Shown here: piece after piece, positions 56,966 to 64,000 of the stretch
How the letters are laid out: every line of letters starts with the position of its first letter
How positions within the stretch are numbered: position 1 is the stretch's first letter
From: Nymphaea colorata
Lineage: Eukaryota > Streptophyta > Magnoliopsida > Nymphaeales > Nymphaeaceae
DNA: 64,000 nt
Assembly: GCF_008831285.2 (NCBI RefSeq)
Contig: NC_045143.1
Location: 24,759,662-24,823,661 of the forward strand
Direction: 5' to 3'
Notes under the pieces: generated by a model
Told to the model about the DNA's origin: nothing
What the model saw: only the letters and a program-made list of their open reading frames with translations
Database searches by the model: none
Made by a program: the position numbers and the translations under genes

Positions 56966-59494
56966 ACAAGCCAAGAAAAGTCCAAACCCTCTTAGGTAGG
57001 GCTCAAATATACAAGCAAACATCAGAACAATCTATCCTTATGTCGTGTCAGGACACGACATGCAGAGGCCACTCAATGGCTACCATAACATAATTTCAAT
57101 CACATGCAAGGCATCCTCAACATGTCACTTGCAATCATAAGCACAACAGTCACACACACAACAATCCTGTACATTTCAATCACATACATTTCAGTTTCAT
57201 TACCATCAGTGAATTTACAGTTCCTGTGAGTGCAAACACAGGCACGTGCACACCGCGGGCGGCCCACAGCCGAGAGACAATCCCCGTGGTGGCCCAGAAC
57301 AGTATGGATCCATCTATCCGCTGCAGCGGTAGAGCACTCATCCATGGATGTGTGAATTCTAAGGAGAGATACTCAGCCTTCCCTAGGACACCCAAGTTGG
57401 GAAGGCGGGAGCCTACGCTCCAAGCACATCACACAACAGTACCCTGGGGCCTTGCACCGCCTGCGCTCCGAACAGGCGAGACCAGTGGCGAAAGCGGGAC
57501 AACTTCCAAACACATAGTCACATCCCACTGGCCTCTCATCTCTTATTCTTTCATTCTTATACTTATACCTGCACAAACACAATTAACTGGCTAGCTCATG
57601 GGGTTGGCTCACTTCACGAGTGAACCCACACCTCCAATTGCCTCCACACGAGGGTTACACATAACCACAACAGTTTTGGCTAGCCGTCATAACAATATGG
57701 GTACAACTACCCTCTGTGCAATCATTTGCATCATTGCCCGCGGCAATGGGTATTCAATAAACATAACATTCACATTCATCATCATAACAATCACATCTTT
57801 GAAAACTTCGCCAAACCACAGAGAGTAGTCTCAATCTGTGGTGGGCTCGTAGCTGTCCTATGCAGTTATCATTCTAGGATGCTTTCTAATGCACAATTGG
57901 GGGTCGAGGAGACACTCGACTCGATACCCCGCCTCATCTGTCCTAAACAGTTATCAATTCTACCATGCACATGCAAATGCGTAACATTTCCAAAACAATT
58001 ACTATAAGCCTTTCAAAAACAATTCATATCCTATATCAATTCATGTACATGCATACACACATTCATTCACGGAACAATCAATCAATTCACATCACAAATC
58101 CTAGGATCCTATGATCCTAGGAACACACAATCATTCACTTGCCCAGGCAGGGATTTGCCTGGAATGTCGCCATACCTGTGGCGCGTTCACAAGAATCTTC
58201 AAAATGCCTCGAGCTTCGAATCCGTAGCTCAAGGTCGACGGGACGTACCCGGTGTACCTGCAGACACAAACACAAGATAAGATCTATATACATCAACAAT
58301 TCAAACAAAAACAAAACAAAATCATTGAGGCACGTGTCATCGCCTCAAGAGGGTGTCGACGGGTAGTGTCGACCCACAAGTTCTCCAATAGGTCACTTCC
58401 CAACATCTAGCCGTGCCAATAGATGTCAAAACTCAAAGCCATCAATCCGTCTATCACTAACACCTTTCTCAAACTTTCTTTTTCTTTAATAAGGCGTCTA
58501 TCCCAAAGATACATCCAACTTATGTACGTTATCCCTATTTAACTCCAAGATGCACCCGTTCACAACAACGCGTGCTACAAGCTCACTAAAACGGTCCTAA
58601 ATCTTCCCCACAACCTCACAAACTCTACCATGTTTCCCCTAATGCTTCGAAAATTAATCCATCATGCTTAAATGATCATCCAATATATGAATCTTCACTT
58701 TCCAACATAATCGCAAGCTTTCCTCCAAAAACGAAATCACTAACATGTGTTCCAAATAATCAATTCTAAGCTCTAGCATGCTCAAACCATAACTATACAT
58801 GCTTTTAAAGATAACATTCAATAATTTGAGCTTCATTAAGTCTAGCTCACCCCAAATCAAAAGTCTAAACTGTTGCAACGCCTTCGACAGCCACCCCAAG
58901 CGCTCAAACGATCCCCAAACGGCAAAAATCATGCCAAGACTCCATCACCTAGTCGCTGCTATGAGGGGAAGAATACGTTTCCCCTAGCTGCGAAACGACC
59001 AAACCCACAATAAAATCAAAATCAGTGAAAAGGGGCCTCAAGGGGTCTGCCATACAAAAAAAAAAAAAAAACGAAGGCAGTGAGGGTGAGAGCGCGTGAG
59101 AGGAGAGAGAGACGGTGGAGAGTGAGGAGAGTCGTTTGGTGGAGAGGGGAGACGAGAGACTGTGGGAGGGGGAAGAGTCGTTCGGTGGAGAGGGGAGACG
59201 AGAGACGGTGGGAGAGGGAGGAGGAGAAGAAGGAAGAGTTAGGGAGAGGTTGAGGGCTTACCCAAATGCCGACACCGGCGCCGCCGCAGCCGTTCCTTCC
59301 TCCGCCGGCTCCAGCATCGCCACTGCTCCCTCGTCCTCCTCCTGGTCTCACACGGGCGAAACGGAAGAAAGAAGGTGACGAGGAAGAAAAGGGAGATGCG
59401 AGGGAGAAGGGCCCTCGCGTCGGGCTCCTCATGAGTTTGGGTTCGGGTCCGGATCTGGACCCGACCCGATTCGCCCCAAACGACGCGCGTTACA
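56966..59494 (+). repeat. Right part of the solo-LTR-like insertion
   Basis: Non-coding. Contains AGAG-rich tracts at 59090-59240, a CCGGCTCC/CCTCCTCC-rich block at 59270-59345, and ends CGACCCGATTCGCCCC then CGCGCGTTACA. I see no gene in this 2.5-kb stretch; the open frames at 59022-59432 come from AGAG and CCG composition. Confidence 0.55.
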
Positions 59495-60052
59495 CATAGA
59501 GTAGTTTTCCAATAAGGGATCTATAAGATCTAGAATCCACTAATTCTGTTTGGTCATCATGAAGGTGTATACGTGGATCCATAGGCAAATTAGCCGGTTT
59601 AGCTCCTAGCATCCCTGTGTCCTGCAATAAATCAAGAACATACTTCCGTTGAGAGAGAACAACACCCTCCCTATTGCGAGCAACTTCTATTCCCAAGAAT
59701 TATCGAAGTGGACCAAGATCTTTCGTCACAAAGAGTTTTTGAAGAAACAGTTTTGCATCAGAAATTTCTTGATCAGAGTCACCTGTTAGGATAATATCAT
59801 CAACATAAACCACGAGAACGGTTATACCTCTGGAAGTCTTCTTGATAAACAGAGAATGATCAAGAGGAGATCTCACAAAGCAACACTTTGAGACTACCTC
59901 AGAAAACTTGTGAAACCACGCACGAGGACTCTGCTTGAGTCCATAAATAGCTTTCTTCAGCTTGCACACTTTGCCACACTTCCCCAGTCGTTCAAATCCT
60001 GGTGGTTGCATATAGACAGTCTCATCGAGATCACCGTACAAAAAGGCGTTTT
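59495..60052 (-). pseudogene. Copia-4 polyprotein, reverse-transcriptase piece
   Basis: Minus-strand RT sequence: [64 protein letters not shown], stop TAA (59700-59702) where other copies have tyrosine, then GIEVARNREGVVLSQRKYV, and LIGKLLYV at the insertion joint. It continues at 51717. The upstream end is cut inside the KNAF block by Copia-5. Confidence 0.9.
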
Positions 60053-60216
60053 TGATAAAGTTAAGAGAACTAATCTTTGATTAACATCGAAAGAATCCCT
60101 AACTCCTCTTTATATAGACTAGAGGAGAGGGATAAGTTACAAGAAAGTCATTAAAAGAAACATTATTACACAAGTGCCCTCTCAAGCCTAATACTGAGTA
60201 TAAACACGTCTTAACA
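60053..60216 (-). repeat. Copia-5 3' LTR (~164 bp)
   Basis: On the minus strand it starts TGTTAAGACGTG next to the polypurine tract and appears to end CTTAACTTTATCA where Copia-4 coding sequence begins. The exact outer end is inferred from the TG...CA rule and the break in Copia-4 homology. Confidence 0.65.
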
Positions 60217-60223
60217 CTCCCCC

Positions 60224-63200
60224 TCAAGTTGGAGCGTATATGTCAAACAAGCTCAACTTGGAACAACAACTTTGGAATGGTCCTCTTGCAAGAGCTTTAG
60301 TAAAAATATCAGCAGTTTGCCCTGTAGTTGAAATATGGGAGGTGCTTACAAACCCCTTTTGAATCATGTCTCTGGTATAGTGACAATCTACTTCAACATG
60401 CTTGGTTCTCTCATGGAAAGCAGGATTATTAGCAATAAACAGAGCAGCTTTGTTATCACCTAACAATTGCATAGGAAGAGGCACTTCCACAGTAAGATCC
60501 AACATCAGAGATCTAACCCACATAACTTCAGCAGTAGCCTGAGCCATAGCTCTATACTCAGATTCTGCACTTGATCTGGCAACCACTGTCTGCTTCTTAC
60601 TCTTCCATGTAACCAAGTTGGATCCAATAAACACACAAAACCCAGTAGTGGATTTTCTGTCAAGGTGACATCCCGCATAATCAGCATCAACATACACAGA
60701 TATAGTGAGAGATGTACCATTTTGAAAGAAGAGTCCCATTCCTGGTGAATTTTTCAGATACCTGAGAATCATCATGGCAGCATCCCAATGGACTTTCTTG
60801 GGCTTATCCATAAATTGACTCACTCTGCTGACAGCATAGGCAATATCAGGTCGAGTAACAGTGATATATAGGAGCTTCCCAACAATCCCTCTATATTGTC
60901 TAGCATCAACATCTTCAGTATCATCATCATACAAGCGAGTATTGATGTCCATGGGTGTAGAGGCAGGTCGACATCCTAGCATACCTGTCTCTTGCAAGAC
61001 ATCAGTAACGTATTTCCTTTGGCACATGATAAGACCCTTCTGATTTCTGGCAAACTCAATACCTAGGAAATAGCGTAACTCACCAAGATCCTTGGTGACA
61101 AAGTGTCGTCCAAGGACGCCCTTGATGTTGGAAATCCCCTGAATATCATCCCCTGTAACAATGATATCATCAACATAGACAAGAACTATCACTGTACCTG
61201 TAGAAGTTTTCTTGACAAAAAGGGAATGATCAGCCGAAGAACGTCTGAAGCCCTCATACTCAATATTCTCTGATAATTTTTGAAACCAAGCTCGAGGACT
61301 TTGTTTCAGACCATAAATTGCCTTTCTCAATCTACACACTTTCTGACACTCCCCCTCAGCAACAAACCCTGGTGGTTGCTGCATATACACTTCTTCATGT
61401 AGGTCACCATACAGAAAGGCATTTTTGACATCAAGTTGTGATAGAGACCAATTCTTGCTGACGGCAACAGCGAGAAGAACCCGTAAAGAAGCATGTCGTG
61501 CCACAGGAGAGAAGGTATCATAATAATCAACCCCATAAGTCTGAGTATAGCCTTTTGCAACCAAGCGAGCCTTATATCTCTCAATGCTGCCATCTGCTCT
61601 GTATTTAACAGTAAATACCCATCGACAACCAACAATAGCTGCATCAGATGAAGGAGTAACTAGTGTCCAGGTGCCTCTAGACTGAAGGGCATCCATCTCT
61701 TCTTGCATAGCTGCGGCCCATTTGGGATCAGAAAGAGCGTCCATAGGAGTCGGTGGAAGAGCTACAGCCGACAGTCCCTTGACAAACTGGCGGTAAGTAG
61801 GAGTGAGTCGAGCCATGGACAAATGACCAGAGAGAGGATGCATAGTGCAACTGCGTTTGCCTTTCCTTTGAGCAATAGGCATATCAAGTTCATTAATATG
61901 AGGACCAGTAGCATGCTCTGGAGAGTCCCCTGTGGCATCATCACATAAAGAATGGTCAGCAGGATTTGTGTGTTCAGGAAGTACCTTGGGCATGCTGGGT
62001 GAAGGCACAGGAGCACAGGGGGCAGGTTGAACAGGTTTAGTGCGACGTTGGTAGATAGCCCCAAAACGCGAAGCAACGGGTTGTGGATAACTCATGAGAG
62101 GTAAAGGAAGGTGGACTTCATCACTAAATTCAGGCACCCTTAATTGAGTTCCATTGGGAGAGAAATAAGAGGTGGACTCAAAAAATGTAACATCAGCACT
62201 CACATAATATCGACGAGTAGAAGGATCATAACAACGATATCCCTTTTGAGTGCGGGAATAACCAACAAAGATCGTTTTGATAGCCCGAGGGGATAACTTA
62301 TCTCGCCCAGGACCAAGTAACTGAACAAAGGCAACACATCCAAAAATACGAGGTGCAACAGAAAACAATTCTCTGTCAGGAAAAAGAACAGAGAAAGGAA
62401 TAAGATCTCCCAACACGGATGACGGCATGCGATTAATAAGATAGCATGCTGTAAGAACAGCATCTCCCCAATAAGAATGGGGAACATGGCTGTGTATGAT
62501 AATGGTTCTGGCGACATCAAGAATATGGCGGTGTTTTCTTTCAGCAACCCCGTTTTGTTGAGAGGTATAGGCACAAGAAGTTTGGTGAATGATACCCTTA
62601 TCCCTGAAAAATTGTTCTAAAGAGGAAGCACAGAACTCAAGAGCATTGTCAGAGCGCACAATCTTGACACAAGTATCAAACTGAGTCAGAATTTCATTGA
62701 TAAAATTTTTGATTACATGACCCGCTTCAGATTTGTGTTTCATAAGAAAAACCCAACTAACACGACTGTAATCATCAACAGCAACAAGATAATACCGATG
62801 ACCCTGAAGGTCAGGAGTACGACTCGGGCCCCAAACATCAAAATGAAGTAACTCAAACACAGAGTGGCTACTTCTACTAGACCGCGGAGGAAAGGATGAC
62901 CGATGGTGTTTGCCTAACTGACAAGACTCACATTGAAAAGACGACTTATGAGACAGCTGAGGGAGAACATGCAGCAGTTTCTGAAACGGGAGATGTCCAA
63001 AACGTAAATGCCAAGTATAAGCCGAGGATGAGGACGACCCCGACGAGGTAGATCCAGCAAAGGGAAAGGAGTGCACTAGCCTGTAGAGACCTCCCTGTTC
63101 ACGGCCACTGCCAATCACCCTGCCCGTCAGTATATCCTGAAACACAAGAGAGGAAGAGTCAAATATAGCACGACAATTTAATTCTCTGGTAATCTGACTG

Positions 63201-64000
63201 ATAGAAAGTAGGCTATGGGGGAATTCTGGTGCATGAAGAACGTGCTGCAGCGGCAATGATGAAGTAAGTTGGACCTCTCCATGTCCAACAACTGGTGAAT
63301 CTTTTCCATCTGCTAGAATAACCGAACGACCCGGTGGAGTAGGGACGTAAGAGGTGAATTGCATCTTATCCCCACAGAGATGTGTCGATGCACCAGAATC
63401 AATAAGCCAATCTGTAGTGTCAGGAGGAGAGCAGACTGTACAAGCAGAATACATACCAGATGAAGAAGCACTCGCAGCGGTAGGAACAGTAGAAGTGGTC
63501 GGACCAGGGGATGGATGGGCGCTGTCGCCAATCAAGTGCCTCAACTGAGAGAGAATGTCATCTACATGCAACTCACTGGAGGATACCATGTGCTGAGGCT
63601 TAGGCTGCTCAGGAGAATCAGTAGATACAATCTGATTTGCAAAAGCTGGACGACCATGTTTCTGCCAACACTTATCCACAGTATGACCAATGCGGTGACA
63701 AAACTGACATACAGGGCGCGAAGGGGTATTGCCACGGCCACGGCCCCCTCTTCCTCTGGCAAAAAAGGGTCCTCCTCTGCCACGAGTAGCAAGCATAGCA
63801 GAAGTGGTATCAGGAACAGTCGATGCAGAGATCGGAATTCTGTTGAGCCTACTGTAAGCCTCATCAATAGGAGGAATCGAGGGACTAGTAAGCATTTGGT
63901 TCTTTGCGGATTCATAAACAGAGTCTAAACCAGAAAGAAAGACCCCTACCATAAGCATATCTCTGTATGCCTTTTGTTGTTCACACTTGCATGCGGGAAA
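60224..64000 (-). CDS. Copia-5 gag-pol polyprotein, open, N terminus outside window
   Basis: Uninterrupted minus-strand frame of about 1258 codons from the window edge to TGA at 60224-60226. Counting from the first in-window ATG (63958): gag end (VFLSGLDSVYESAKNQML), an RGG-type Arg/Gly stretch at ~60-76, zinc knuckle CQFCHRIGHTVDKCW (~84), protease WLIDSGASTHLCG (~184), integrase [38 protein letters not shown] and YVDDIIVTG (~929), RNase H YVDADYAGC, HERTKHVEVDCHYTRD and the end LFDIYAPT. The frame stays open upstream of that ATG (CEQQKAYRD), so the true start is beyond the window. All catalytic motifs look intact. Confidence 0.95.
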   Translation of the reverse strand, partial: FPACKCEQQKAYRDMLMVGVFLSGLDSVYESAKNQMLTSPSIPPIDEAYSRLNRIPISASTVPDTTSAMLATRGRGGPFFARGRGGRGRGNTPSRPVCQFCHRIGHTVDKCWQKHGRPAFANQIVSTDSPEQPKPQHMVSSSELHVDDILSQLRHLIGDSAHPSPGPTTSTVPTAASASSSGMYSACTVCSPPDTTDWLIDSGASTHLCGDKMQFTSYVPTPPGRSVILADGKDSPVVGHGEVQLTSSLPLQHVLHAPEFPHSLLSISQITRELNCRAIFDSSSLVFQDILTGRVIGSGREQGGLYRLVHSFPFAGSTSSGSSSSSAYTWHLRFGHLPFQKLLHVLPQLSHKSSFQCESCQLGKHHRSSFPPRSSRSSHSVFELLHFDVWGPSRTPDLQGHRYYLVAVDDYSRVSWVFLMKHKSEAGHVIKNFINEILTQFDTCVKIVRSDNALEFCASSLEQFFRDKGIIHQTSCAYTSQQNGVAERKHRHILDVARTIIIHSHVPHSYWGDAVLTACYLINRMPSSVLGDLIPFSVLFPDRELFSVAPRIFGCVAFVQLLGPGRDKLSPRAIKTIFVGYSRTQKGYRCYDPSTRRYYVSADVTFFESTSYFSPNGTQLRVPEFSDEVHLPLPLMSYPQPVASRFGAIYQRRTKPVQPAPCAPVPSPSMPKVLPEHTNPADHSLCDDATGDSPEHATGPHINELDMPIAQRKGKRSCTMHPLSGHLSMARLTPTYRQFVKGLSAVALPPTPMDALSDPKWAAAMQEEMDALQSRGTWTLVTPSSDAAIVGCRWVFTVKYRADGSIERYKARLVAKGYTQTYGVDYYDTFSPVARHASLRVLLAVAVSKNWSLSQLDVKNAFLYGDLHEEVYMQQPPGFVAEGECQKVCRLRKAIYGLKQSPRAWFQKLSENIEYEGFRRSSADHSLFVKKTSTGTVIVLVYVDDIIVTGDDIQGISNIKGVLGRHFVTKDLGELRYFLGIEFARNQKGLIMCQRKYVTDVLQETGMLGCRPASTPMDINTRLYDDDTEDVDARQYRGIVGKLLYITVTRPDIAYAVSRVSQFMDKPKKVHWDAAMMILRYLKNSPGMGLFFQNGTSLTISVYVDADYAGCHLDRKSTTGFCVFIGSNLVTWKSKKQTVVARSSAESEYRAMAQATAEVMWVRSLMLDLTVEVPLPMQLLGDNKAALFIANNPAFHERTKHVEVDCHYTRDMIQKGFVSTSHISTTGQTADIFTKALARGPFQSCCSKLSLFDIYAPT

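Larger units (their letters stand above)
51718..59494 (+). mobile_element. Solo-LTR-like insertion (~2.9 kb), itself split by Copia-3
   Basis: The sequence begins TGTCACACCCCGACC and ends CGCGCGTTACA (TG...CA), flanked by CATAG at 51713-51717 and 59495-59499 (extendable to ACATAG). It sits inside the Copia-4 reading frame. After subtracting Copia-3 (52088-56965) about 2.9 kb remains. No polyprotein, primer-binding site or polypurine tract is visible in it. TGTCACACCCC starts are characteristic of large plant Ty3/Gypsy LTRs, so a solo LTR left by LTR-LTR recombination is the simplest reading. Confidence 0.65.
50839..60052 (-). mobile_element. Copia-4 retrotransposon, doubly interrupted (minus strand)
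   Basis: The 3' LTR is 50839-51064; RNase H and the RT end are 51072-51717; the RT middle resumes at 59495-60052. The two coding pieces join exactly in the LLYVT-VTRPDI block across the CATAG-flanked insertion at 51718-59494. At 60052/60053 the coding sequence stops within KNAF and the LTR of Copia-5 begins, so the 5' half lies beyond Copia-5, outside the window. The 5' LTR is not visible. Confidence 0.8.
60053..64000 (-). mobile_element. Copia-5 retrotransposon, runs off the window
   Basis: Minus-strand Copia element inserted in Copia-4. The 3' LTR is 60053-60216, then polypurine tract and gag-pol to the window edge. Gag N terminus, primer-binding site and 5' LTR lie beyond 64000. It is more similar to Copia-4 (…FDIYAPT against …FNMYAPA ends) than to Copia-1/2/3. 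Confidence 0.85.

Noticed and set aside
59022-59432. Ser/Pro-rich frames near 59022-59432 as a gene
   Set aside because: AGAG and CCG composition inside the LTR-like insertion; no domain, start context or splice structure.
1-64000. Prokaryotic operon, phage, defence island, rRNA or tRNA gene
   Set aside because: Introns, plant gene families and LTR retrotransposons show plant nuclear DNA, and no RNA-gene cloverleaf or rRNA motif was recognised.

Overview
This is nuclear DNA from a seed plant. It holds GT-AG spliced genes of plant families, organelle-targeted and type II membrane proteins, and many Ty1/Copia retrotransposons. The species cannot be fixed from the sequence. About half of the window is host sequence carrying decayed or interrupted genes. 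The other half (36.7-64 kb) is almost entirely transposable elements, several nested in one another.

Left part (1-30 kb). A purple acid phosphatase-like gene lacks its first exon, which lies left of the window or is lost. Its remaining 11 exons (658-6547, +) carry an in-frame stop, a compensated frameshift and changes at metal-site motifs. Next is an organellar mTERF gene of the MTERF2/EMB2219 type (8442-12106, +) with a frameshifting deletion and other frame breaks. From 12 to 30 kb there is no intact gene: LINE fragments, an orphan glycine-rich exon and an orphan proline-rich exon (both minus strand), short inverted-repeat elements, decayed Copia pieces, microsatellites and AT-rich sequence.

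Middle (30.3-36.7 kb). A GT47 exostosin-family gene with EGF-like modules (30679-35488, +) has clean exons 1-7. Its C-terminal exons are not in the window; transposon sequence begins 1.2 kb after exon 7.

Right part (36.7-64 kb). Copia-1 (36676-41872) has a 5-bp target duplication, a defective polyprotein and a truncated 3' LTR. A hAT-like non-autonomous element (41930-48747, 8-bp target duplication with one mismatch) is split by Copia-2 (42284-47601), which is structurally complete: 250-bp LTRs, TTCTC target duplication and one 1438-codon gag-pol frame. Further right is a nested stack. Copia-4 (minus strand, from 50839) is split by a 2.9-kb solo-LTR-like insertion (51718-59494, CATAG duplication). 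That insertion is split by Copia-3 (52088-56965, minus), whose 256-bp LTRs look identical but whose gag region is missing. Copia-4 is cut again by Copia-5 (60053 to the window end, minus), whose polyprotein is open throughout the visible part.

The host genes do not form a functional unit. The coherent story is gene decay on the left, an exostosin gene cut off or stretched by transposons, and layered retrotransposition on the right. No CRISPR array, operon, rRNA or tRNA gene was seen.
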